Source: JAVBQJ01 sp031549115 (GTDB lineage: Bacteria > Verrucomicrobiota > Lentisphaeria > Victivallales > Victivallaceae). Taken from it: a DNA stretch of 37,107 bases. The notes under the pieces were generated by a model. That model saw only the letters and a program-made list of their open reading frames with translations. It did not search any database and had not been told where the DNA came from. This document shows, piece after piece, positions 31,701 to 37,107 of the stretch; positions within the stretch are counted from its first letter, which is position 1; the number at the start of each line of letters is the position of its first letter. The DNA is taken from the NCBI GenBank assembly GCA_031549115.1, contig JAVBQJ010000013.1, positions 1 to 37,107 on the forward strand, written 5' to 3'. The position numbers and the translations under genes are program-made.

Positions 31701-32866
31701 CGGCCGTTGCTGACGATGGATTCCGGCAGACCGTTGGCGCCGAAGCGAACCGTGCGGTTGCGGATCTGAAAGATCCCGTCGCGGTATTGCACCGGGTCGA
31801 AACCGGGCAGCAGCGTATCCTCTTCGCCGCGGGTGCTGTTCAGCCACTGGAGGCGGCTGAGCCGGTCGAGGTCGTCGACGCCGCCGTCGGGGAGGAGGGG
31901 GCCCGCGATTTTCAATGTGACGGCGACACGCTCCGGGGCGTTCCCGGCGCTGCGGAGCTCCCATTCGCCCCGGTATTCGCCTTCGGCGTCCGGGGGGATG
32001 GCGACGCCGAGCCACAACGGCTGTACGGCGCCGGGCGCGACCGTGAGCTCGCGGGTGAACGGCTTGCCGAGCATATCGACGCCTTCGGTGTTGAAGCAGG
32101 TGGCACCCTCCGGGGACGCGACGGCTAACTCCGTGACCGGAGCGGCGCCCGGATTCCAGACGCCGAGCTGGAAGACATAGTATTCGCCCGGCTGCGCGGT
32201 GCCGGCGAAGCGGTCGCTCGGGCCGGATTTGACCCAGCGCAGCGGGATCCGGTCGAGCATCCGGATGTCATGGGCGCGATCCTCCGGGAAAATCAGAAAT
32301 TTTTTCCCGGGGAAGCGTCCGGCCAGCGCCTGCGCTTCGGCGGCGGTGGCGGGTACCTCCATCGGGTCGAAGCGGTTGAAGTCGTTGCGCGCCTGCAGCG
32401 ATTGCAGGGTCGCGGAGGGCAGCGACTCCGCCGCGCTTCGGACCTTCCGGCTCCAGGCCGGAGCCGCGGTTTCGCGATACGGCAGGTACTCTTCGGAGTC
32501 GAACATGCCGGCGCGGTGATAGGGCAGGAAATACAGATGGTATTCGCCGGCTCCGGCGGCCGGCCGGAAAGCCACTTCGGCGCACTCCGGCGCGAACGCC
32601 AACGGCACGATGTCGGCTATCGGGTTTCCGGCCGCGTCATACAGCAACAGCGCTTTTTTCTCCGGTTCGGTGTCCAATCGCCGCCATGGGATGGCGACTT
32701 TGACCGCCTCCGCACCGGCATCCTCCGACGCTACGGCAATCACCGCCCGGTGGTTGCCGTAGCCGTCCTCCGGCCAGTTGCCGATTCCGTAAACCGCTTC
32801 GGGAAGTGGCTCCGCCGCCATCGCCGTCACGGCGAGAAACAATCCGGTAATAATTCCTGCTCGCAT
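28739..32866 (-). CDS. Large secreted multidomain GH123-like protein
   Basis: 1375-aa exported protein with a short signal peptide (MRAGIITGLFLAVTAMA). Residues about 330-620 resemble the DUF6067/GH123-type N-terminal beta-domain (LSRLQWLNSTRGEEDTLLP, LLITPFKEFSPRHW). At about 640-790 there is an inserted concanavalin/LamG-like sandwich (VNFDSRDRVPGSNDSNQM, LWVAIDGQ). A TIM-barrel-like region at about 815-1130 contains YYTVRELSNHCRELWAF and GLYLDGIGYGRD near 940-950. At about 1150-1290 there is a CBM9-like domain (VWEDDAIEFFV, WRGRILIPWSTLG). Catalytic residues cannot be fixed by eye, and true GH123 activity on N-acetylgalactosaminides is not assured. The start follows the prepilin-like gene by 28 nt. 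The + strand carries a 1099-codon shadow frame here that is not a gene. Confidence 0.87.
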   Translation of the reverse strand: MRAGIITGLFLAVTAMAAEPLPEAVYGIGNWPEDGYGNHRAVIAVASEDAGAEAVKVAIPWRRLDTEPEKKALLLYDAAGNPIADIVPLAFAPECAEVAFRPAAGAGEYHLYFLPYHRAGMFDSEEYLPYRETAAPAWSRKVRSAAESLPSATLQSLQARNDFNRFDPMEVPATAAEAQALAGRFPGKKFLIFPEDRAHDIRMLDRIPLRWVKSGPSDRFAGTAQPGEYYVFQLGVWNPGAAPVTELAVASPEGATCFNTEGVDMLGKPFTRELTVAPGAVQPLWLGVAIPPDAEGEYRGEWELRSAGNAPERVAVTLKIAGPLLPDGGVDDLDRLSRLQWLNSTRGEEDTLLPGFDPVQYRDGIFQIRNRTVRFGANGLPESIVSNGRELLAAPLRLQSPEASLTGDALPELSRPIGVSSAEVHSRARLGDVAATVDTVAEADGCLQFFIRLTASRDVEWDNLTLEAPLAAEVAKYWMGMEKRGGLRRDNLDWQWHNKYLNNAIWVGDFDAGMQLKLQSEADPWALWSTLPDPAMPWNASGAGGCRSFADADTLTLQAYTGKIALKANESKLLRFRLLITPFKEFSPRHWQIRILDAFDNPDNTIFHLHHGSGYIPYINYPFTNMPGLTAFVDSLHAESEILADPGLVACDLAPVFNRATGALHIEAIVNFDSRDRVPGSNDSNQMLATLELGEKTGRLIFYWNTDDSGMRALWQQGAEDSPVYPAMIFGTPAEYRPGDRHTFSVGWGENLWVAIDGQILGQAPLGGLPASDRVELQLEGSGFTTAAVRLDDGAVWSRNFAGKSSLAESGLTATGVVELLPEGIRPGCRRIPRRALQTQLYYTVRELSNHCRELWAFRSLGDEIFTTGEGLTYTEMGAFTFGSNEGYPWLQEHLRTGYVPGWRSVNLGEDFCAAITTRSDSRLLNYYVEGIHWLFGKTGIQGLYLDGIGYGRDIMKRVARTMASLRPDYRINAHCSDLYEMDKISVMNHNMEHLPYVTDTWLGEAYQYSKSPDYYLIEISGIPFGVTNEMLNYENGGNPWRGMVYGMSGRFLPDVTAMWRFWDRFGIQDAEMLGYWNPACPVTTNLDAVKATCYRKSDEALIAVAHWPADTGAGVRRAEIPLLPSLETMARDGAELTGFYDYTDASVMPPELQTVVRAAALPEGLALEFDCRQPAPPRAQQRADDQPVWEDDAIEFFVQPDVAEKRYYQFIVNAAGSRFDSEGKDPAWNGVWESRVETASAGWRGRILIPWSTLGVAAPAEGAELGINIARDHGKRPSCWSYPDGSYHNVNAFSRWQVGREATRETAKPQDDALVSFTLRIAPDIFAGYDPVEYELYAPAIPSFQPERRFAPGETVTIRPAEGALLWLKRKDNR

Positions 32867-32894
32867 AGTAATGTTATCTCTCAGGTGAAAAGGT

Positions 32895-33638
32895 TCATTT
32901 GGGGCCCCATTGCGACTCGCCGAAAGCGGTCTTGGTGCCGTTGATCATGTAGATGTCGTAGAGTTCGGCGCGGGTATGGGAGGCGGCGTGGCCGTCGGCG
33001 AAGACCAGATTGGCGCGATTGTTGTGCCGCAACTGGACGAAGTCTTCGGGCCAGCCCCACTGGAAGGTGCAATACTGGGCGCCGGGCTGGTTGAAGGTCG
33101 AATAGGTATCCGCCCACAGGAAATACTTCGACGCTTCCGGGAGCGCCGAAACCCTCACCTGCAGCGAACCCCAGCCCAAGGTCTTGTTGACCAGTTCGCC
33201 GCGGTACTCCTCGGCGGTGCTTTTGACGCGCAGCGACGGGCTGTACGCGCTCTCCGGCTCGGCCGGGACGCCGTAGATCTGCTGAAAACGGCTGGCGTTG
33301 TTTTCATCCCAGCTCGACGGCGTCCCGGACGGACAGACCGATTGCTGGAAGGTGATGTAGTTGTCCTTGTTTTTGCCGGTGCCGTCGTCGGCGGCGCCGA
33401 AGGTGATCAGATAGGTGCGGTAAGCCATATTGTCATCATAGCCGGTCACATAAACGTTGTCGTTGTAATCGCCGGCATAAATGTTGAAGGCCAACCCGAA
33501 CTGCTTCAGATTGTTCAGACACTTCGTACTCTGGGCCGCCGCCCGCGCCTTCGACAACGCCGGCAGCAGCATGCTGGCGAGAATTGCGATAATAGCGATG
33601 ACTACCAATAACTCGATCAATGTGAATCTCTGTTTCAT
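32895..33638 (-). CDS. Prepilin-like protein, cassette 4
   Basis: 247 aa from the second of two adjacent ATG codons (33641 and 33638); the second has the better distance to AAAGGAG. Leader MKQR, FTLIELLVVIAIIAI block, LPALSKARAAA, and C-terminal H-NNRANLVFA-DG. The middle (FGAADDGTGKNKDNYITFQQ, EASKYFLWADTYSTFNQPG) is clearly the same as in the prepilin-like gene at 34979, roughly three-quarters identical by eye. The two flank the GntR gene, which points to a local duplication. The GntR gene ends about 20 nt upstream and the 1375-aa gene begins 28 nt downstream. Confidence 0.92.
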   Translation of the reverse strand: MKQRFTLIELLVVIAIIAILASMLLPALSKARAAAQSTKCLNNLKQFGLAFNIYAGDYNDNVYVTGYDDNMAYRTYLITFGAADDGTGKNKDNYITFQQSVCPSGTPSSWDENNASRFQQIYGVPAEPESAYSPSLRVKSTAEEYRGELVNKTLGWGSLQVRVSALPEASKYFLWADTYSTFNQPGAQYCTFQWGWPEDFVQLRHNNRANLVFADGHAASHTRAELYDIYMINGTKTAFGESQWGPK

Positions 33639-33658
33639 CATCCGTCTCCTTTGTTTGT

Positions 33659-34798
33659 TTATCCGATGACATATTCGCTAACCGTACGGGTAACCTTCGT
33701 TTCATACGCATTCCCCGGACGGCCCGTCGAAGAGCGAATGATGAATTGCGCCGGCGTGTAACGGATGCCGCAGTCGGAGTGCCCCTCCTCCAATATACGC
33801 AGCAGCTCCCGGACGCATGCGATGCCCTGATCGCGGTAATCGGCGTAGACGCAGGTGATGTCGTAGGCATTCAGAAACCAGTCGGTTTCGCAGCCCTGGA
33901 TGATCACGCTCAAATCTTCCGGTACCCGGATACCCGCGGCCTGGAGCTGGCGGAATACTTCGAGGGCGAAGATATGCCCCTCCGGGATCACCAGCGCGGT
34001 ATGTCCGTCCAGACCTTTCACCACCGCCGTCGCCGCCTGCCGGAGATTGTCGATGCTGCGCTCGGAACGCGCCAGCTCGCGCTTCTCGGTATCGATTTCA
34101 ACATCGCATCCGGCGAAAGCCGATTGCAGCGCGCCGACGATTTCATCCGAACCTTCGTATGAGGTAGCCAGCATGATCTTCCGGTGGCCGAGCTCCCGCA
34201 GGTGCCGTCCGACCTGATTGTACACGTGCGCCGCCGACAGCACCAGCTGCGGGCAGGCCGGTTTCAACTGCTGCCGCCGCATCTGCTCGTAGAAGAAGCC
34301 GAGCATCACGCACGGCTTTCCGGCTTCGCGCAGGTGTTCGAAAAACGCCAACGGCGCCGCTCCGGCGATGATGTACCCGTCCGCTTTGACGCCGGGGTGC
34401 AGCTCCGAAAGCGGCGGGAAACCGGAGAGTGCCGCCGTGTTGGCGATCTCCTTGACGATCAGGTTGACCCGGTTGAGGCGCGCCTGATGGACCGCGCCGC
34501 CGATCATGTACATATGCGCCGGATCTTTGAGGCGGTCCTCAAGCGAGAACAACACGATATTCGTCATCACCGGCGCCCGCGACGCCTCCTGGCGGCCCGA
34601 TTCGGTCAGGAAGTGACCGTTGCGCGGCACCGCCGCCGCCAATCCCGCATCGCCCAGCAGCTTCAGGGCTTTGCGCACGGTCAGGCGGTTGCAGCTGTAA
34701 CGGTCCGCCAGCTCGCGCTCGCTCGGAAGCGTCTGGTCGCGTCCGAATTCCGTCAGAATCCGGTTGGAAATTTTATCGGCCAGCAAAGGACGCGCCAT
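33659..34798 (-). CDS. GntR-type regulator with LacI-like effector domain
   Basis: 379 aa. The winged-helix domain (about 3-70) has PLLADKISNRILTEFGRDQ, LPSERELADRYSCNRLTVRKALKLLGDAGL and a NGHFL wing. The effector domain has KADGYIIAG, LGFFYEQMRR, LGHRKIMLATSYEG, TALVIPEGHIFALEVFRQL and VPEDLSVIIQG. A longer frame starts at 34861 inside the promoter, so ATG 34798 is used, with AGGAG 8 nt upstream. It is the head of cassette 4, controlling the adjacent prepilin-like and 1375-aa genes and possibly the neighbouring 34979 gene. Confidence 0.92.
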   Translation of the reverse strand: MARPLLADKISNRILTEFGRDQTLPSERELADRYSCNRLTVRKALKLLGDAGLAAAVPRNGHFLTESGRQEASRAPVMTNIVLFSLEDRLKDPAHMYMIGGAVHQARLNRVNLIVKEIANTAALSGFPPLSELHPGVKADGYIIAGAAPLAFFEHLREAGKPCVMLGFFYEQMRRQQLKPACPQLVLSAAHVYNQVGRHLRELGHRKIMLATSYEGSDEIVGALQSAFAGCDVEIDTEKRELARSERSIDNLRQAATAVVKGLDGHTALVIPEGHIFALEVFRQLQAAGIRVPEDLSVIIQGCETDWFLNAYDITCVYADYRDQGIACVRELLRILEEGHSDCGIRYTPAQFIIRSSTGRPGNAYETKVTRTVSEYVIG

Positions 34799-34810
34799 AC
34801 GGTATCTCCT

Positions 34811-34854
34811 GGTTTGTTTATTTATATTATAGTACACCAGAAAGAAAAAGTCAA
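34811..34854 (-). promoter_or_regulatory. Promoter and candidate operator of the third GntR gene
   Basis: The minus strand carries TTGACT (34854-34849), a 17-bp spacer and TATAAT (34831-34826). It then reads ATAAATAAACAAACC (34825-34811). Nearly the same motif, with one extra base, recurs in the same orientation at 34955-34940. There is no clear 10-bp repeat as in the other two GntR promoters. Confidence 0.65.
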
Positions 34855-34978
34855 TAGCCAAACAGAAAAATTATGAAATTTTCTATTTCTCTGATTTTGA
34901 ACTTGGTATGGTGCGTTTGCGGATGATTTTATTTGTTGTGGTTTGGTTTATTTATTGGTATGTTTTTGTTTGTGGTAT

Positions 34979-35731
34979 TTACCCCCGGCCCCATTGCGAG
35001 CCGCCGGAAGACGCCTTGGTGGCGTTGATCCGGTAGTTGTCGTACAGCTCCGCCCGCGTGCTGGCATTCGCGTGACCGTCGGCGAATACCATGTTGGCGC
35101 GCTCGTTGTGCCGCAGCTGGACGAAGTCTTCGGGGTAATCCCACTCGAAGGTGTAATGCTGGGCGCCGTCGGGCTGGTTAAACGTGGAATAGGTGTCCGC
35201 CCACAGATAATACTTCGACGCTTCCGGCAGCCGGGAAACCTGAACGAGCAGCGACCCCCAGCCTACGGCCTGATTCATCAGCGCGCCCCGGTATTCCTCG
35301 GTCCAGCTCTTGGCGCGCAGCGACGGACTGTAGGCGCTGGCCGGTTCCGACGGGACGCCATAAACCTGGCTGTAACGGTTGGCGTTGTTTTCGTCCCACG
35401 CCGACGGTTTGCCGGACGGGCAGACCGACTGCTGAAAGGTGATGTAGTTGTCCTTGTTTTTGCCGGTGCCGTCGTCGGCGGCACCGAAGGTGATCAGATA
35501 GCTGCGGTAGTCTCCCTTTAAGTCGAATCCGGTCAGATACACATTGTCGTTGTAATCGCCGGCATACAGGTTGAACGCGAGGCCGAGTTGTTTCAGGTTG
35601 TTCAGACATTTGGCGCTCTGCGCCGCCGCCCGCGCCTTCGATAACGCGGGCAGGAGCATGCTGGCCAAAATGGCGATAATCGCGATCACTACCAGCAATT
35701 CTATGAGTGTGAAATTCGGTTGCCGTTTCAT
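34979..35731 (-). CDS. Prepilin-like protein, fifth copy
   Basis: 250 aa. Leader MKRQPN, FTLIELLVVIAIIAI block, LPALSKARAAA, and C-terminal H-NERANMVFA-DG. Its body is a near paralogue of the product of 32895-33638 (shared FGAADDGTGKNKDNYITFQQ, CPSGKP versus CPSGTP, WADTYSTFNQP). Longer frames run upstream through the MITE-like element, but ATG 35731 begins the leader and has a strong AAAGGAGG. Upstream is the partial GH78-like gene; downstream, after 180 nt, the GntR gene. It lacks its own regulator in this window and may belong with the rhamnosidase-like gene. Confidence 0.92.
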   Translation of the reverse strand: MKRQPNFTLIELLVVIAIIAILASMLLPALSKARAAAQSAKCLNNLKQLGLAFNLYAGDYNDNVYLTGFDLKGDYRSYLITFGAADDGTGKNKDNYITFQQSVCPSGKPSAWDENNANRYSQVYGVPSEPASAYSPSLRAKSWTEEYRGALMNQAVGWGSLLVQVSRLPEASKYYLWADTYSTFNQPDGAQHYTFEWDYPEDFVQLRHNERANMVFADGHANASTRAELYDNYRINATKASSGGSQWGRG

Positions 35732-35770
35732 TGTTCGCCTCCTTTTGCTATAAGGTTTTTGGGGGTTGTT

Positions 35771-35932
35771 ATACCAATTTGCAATCATAAGGTTTGTAAC
35801 CGCCTTGGTCTTGCGGGCTGAGATTCGGCTTGACTCGTTGCCGTTACCTCTGGTAGCGGCAAGCTCATCAAACCAAATTTCAGCGCCACAATACCGGCGG
35901 CTGTTACTAACCCTTAGATTGCGCATTGGTAT
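35771..35932. mobile_element. MITE-like element, full-length imperfect palindrome
   Basis: A 162-bp non-coding block. Its ends, ATACCAATTTGCAATCATAAGG (shortened: ATACCAAT...TAAGG) at left and the reverse complement ATACCAATGCGCAATC-TAAGG (shortened: ATACCAAT...TAAGG) at right, match for about 38 bp with few differences. The similarity continues inward through GCTGAGATT/GCTGAAATT to a central stem TTGCCGTTACC, loop TCT, GGTAGCGGCAA. The whole element can therefore fold as one long hairpin, typical of miniature inverted-repeat elements. Target-site duplication is unclear. It lies between the GH78-like gene and the prepilin-like gene. Confidence 0.7.
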
Positions 35933-35984
35933 TACCGAATCGGGACGCAGATGCAATTGGGTGAATTGTTTTCCTCCTGTGTTG

Positions 35985-37107
35985 TCAATAGCCGATGACC
36001 TCGACCGATTCCTGCGGCTGCAGCAGTTGGACTCCCTCGGGGAGCCGGCATACGGCGCGGCCGTTCGAGGCTTCCACCTGAATCGGCCCGAACGGGGTCG
36101 GCACGGAACCGGCAAACTCCGCGAGAATGCCGGCGGCGGGCTGGAGCATGACCTCCCGGAAGCCCGGAGCGGTCGGAATCACACCGAGAATCGCTTCCGT
36201 GAGAAACGCGGTCGGCGAACCCGCCCAGCCGTGGCACAGGCTGTGGCGCCAACCCCGGTAACAGAACTCGCCGAAGCTGCGGTGGACGTCGACGCGGCAA
36301 CCCGAAGGCCACACGTCGATCGGCTCGGCATTTTCCGCCCAGGCCAGGTCGAAGCTCTCCCAGAAGGTGGTGGCGCCGAGGTCGAGCATCGTTCCCCAGT
36401 AGCGGCGGATTACCTCCAATGCCCCCGGTATGTCGCCGGCCATCCGCCTGGCCTGCAGCACGAAGCCGCCGAAGAAAGGGCTCAGCGCTTCGCAGGGCGC
36501 GGGCCGGAACAGATTCCGGTTCGCCGCTTCCGCCGGGAGCAGCCCGCCCAATACCAGCATGGCGCCGGCGCTCTTGCTGGCGCCGGGATCGGCCGGGCCG
36601 GCTTGCAGGCGTTGCCAGGCGCTCCGGCAGCATTCGGCCAGGGCCGGATCGTCGAGCCATTGCGCCAATTGGATGCCGCAGCGCATGCACCAGGCCAGCA
36701 AGCCCTGCAAGCCGATATGCGTGGCGGCCGTGTCGGCATAATTCGCCCAGTCCAGGAAGCGCATCCCGGTCAATTGTTCGTTTCCGTCCGGGCCGATGCA
36801 CGCTTCCAATTGCAGCAGCATCCGGCGGATCCGGTGCCGGTGCCGCTGCAGGAACGCCGGACGGTTGCGGTACCAGTGCCAGGTGTGAACGCAGAGCAGC
36901 CACCAGGCCGAATACGAACTGATCCCGTTGAGCCACTCCCCGTCCGGCGTACGCGATACGGCGAAGTCCAATGTCTCCTCCACCGCGCCGGTGTCGTCGA
37001 ATACCGCCAGGATGGTCTGAAGCTCCGGATAAAGATCCCCCGCCCATACCATCCGGTCGCGTTTGACGCCGTCGTAGATGTAATCCTGCATGCACAAATG
37101 CACCGTA
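35985..37107 (-). CDS. GH78-like alpha-L-rhamnosidase, C-terminal part (runs off the window)
   Basis: The frame is open to the right edge, so the N-terminus is missing; at least 373 codons are visible. The visible part begins in the catalytic (alpha/alpha)6 barrel: CMQDYIYDGVKRDRMVWAGD matches the GH78 pattern (D/E-G-x-K-R-D-R-x-x-W-x-G-D) that carries the catalytic acid region. It continues through ISSYSAWWLLCVHTW, ATTFWESFD and SLCHGWAGSPTAFLTEAILG. The C-terminal beta-domain (PAAGILAEFAGSVPTPFGPIQVE) ends in VEVIGY. Hydrolysis of terminal alpha-L-rhamnose from rhamnogalacturonan-like or plant glycans would fit the galacturonate pathway elsewhere in the window. The GTG near 37103 is internal, not the start. 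Confidence 0.85.
   Translation of the reverse strand, partial: TVHLCMQDYIYDGVKRDRMVWAGDLYPELQTILAVFDDTGAVEETLDFAVSRTPDGEWLNGISSYSAWWLLCVHTWHWYRNRPAFLQRHRHRIRRMLLQLEACIGPDGNEQLTGMRFLDWANYADTAATHIGLQGLLAWCMRCGIQLAQWLDDPALAECCRSAWQRLQAGPADPGASKSAGAMLVLGGLLPAEAANRNLFRPAPCEALSPFFGGFVLQARRMAGDIPGALEVIRRYWGTMLDLGATTFWESFDLAWAENAEPIDVWPSGCRVDVHRSFGEFCYRGWRHSLCHGWAGSPTAFLTEAILGVIPTAPGFREVMLQPAAGILAEFAGSVPTPFGPIQVEASNGRAVCRLPEGVQLLQPQESVEVIGY

Noticed and set aside
28829..32128. 1099-codon open frame on the + strand opposite the 1375-aa gene
   Set aside because: It is an antisense shadow caused by high GC at third positions; it has no domain, signal or ribosome site, while the minus strand encodes a coherent secreted protein.
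35732..36115. Upstream extension of the fifth prepilin-like protein to 378 aa
   Set aside because: The extension runs through the MITE-like palindrome and into the stop region of the previous gene; the prepilin leader and a strong ribosome site define ATG 35731.
35932..37095. 387-codon minus-strand frame overlapping the GH78-like gene
   Set aside because: Arg/Gly-rich alternative frame; the GH78 motifs lie in the other frame.
1..37107. tRNA, rRNA and known riboswitch genes
   Set aside because: None could be recognised by eye on either strand; a covariance-model scan would be needed to exclude small RNAs fully.

Overview
The window (about 60% GC, no rRNA or tRNA genes seen) looks like an accessory carbohydrate-use region of a gut-type Lentisphaerota bacterium (Victivallis-like). 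The assignment rests on five prepilin-like proteins with an almost invariant N-terminus and a C-terminal H-X9-DG motif, next to DUF4838, DUF4832 and GH123-like secreted proteins and many GntR/LacI regulators. It is an inference from gene content, not from a marker gene.

Layout. Positions 1-354 are a hairpin-rich non-coding end. 355-10929 is a hexuronate block. A Gfo/Idh/MocA oxidoreductase and uxaC run leftward. An alpha/beta-hydrolase (esterase-like), a LacI regulator and a short NagA-like amidohydrolase run rightward from a symmetric divergent promoter. After a structured 393-nt gap, uxaB-uxaA-eda-kdgK follow with 4-nt overlaps. Together UxaC, UxaB, UxaA, KdgK and Eda form the complete route from galacturonate through tagaturonate, altronate, KDG and KDPG to pyruvate and glyceraldehyde-3-phosphate. 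10930-12729 holds another hairpin cluster, a lipoprotein-like orphan, an IS110 transposase remnant and a signal-peptide fragment.

12730-34798 contains four copies of one design: transcriptional regulator, then a prepilin-like protein, then a large secreted polysaccharide-active or unknown enzyme, sometimes with a sugar transporter. They are GntR/pilin/DUF4838 (+, 12730-16957); GntR/pilin/DUF4832/MFS (+, 19395-24262); LacI/pilin/DUF4838 (-, 28508-24352); and GntR/pilin/1375-aa GH123-like protein (-, 34798-28739). A separate 672-aa MFS transporter lies at 17004-19022 (-). A fifth pilin-like gene (34979-35731) follows a partial GH78 rhamnosidase-like gene that runs off the right end, with a 162-bp MITE-like palindrome between them.

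Regulator promoters are very clear (TTGACT or TTGACA, 17 bp, TATAAT or TATACT). In three of the four cassettes a well-defined putative operator lies between the -10 box and the start codon: tandem 10-bp direct repeats for two GntR genes and a LacI-type palindrome for the LacI gene. The overall picture is a set of self-regulated, substrate-specific modules for secreted glycan breakdown and uptake that feed uronic acid catabolism. The dedicated prepilin-like protein in every module is the part whose function is not explained.
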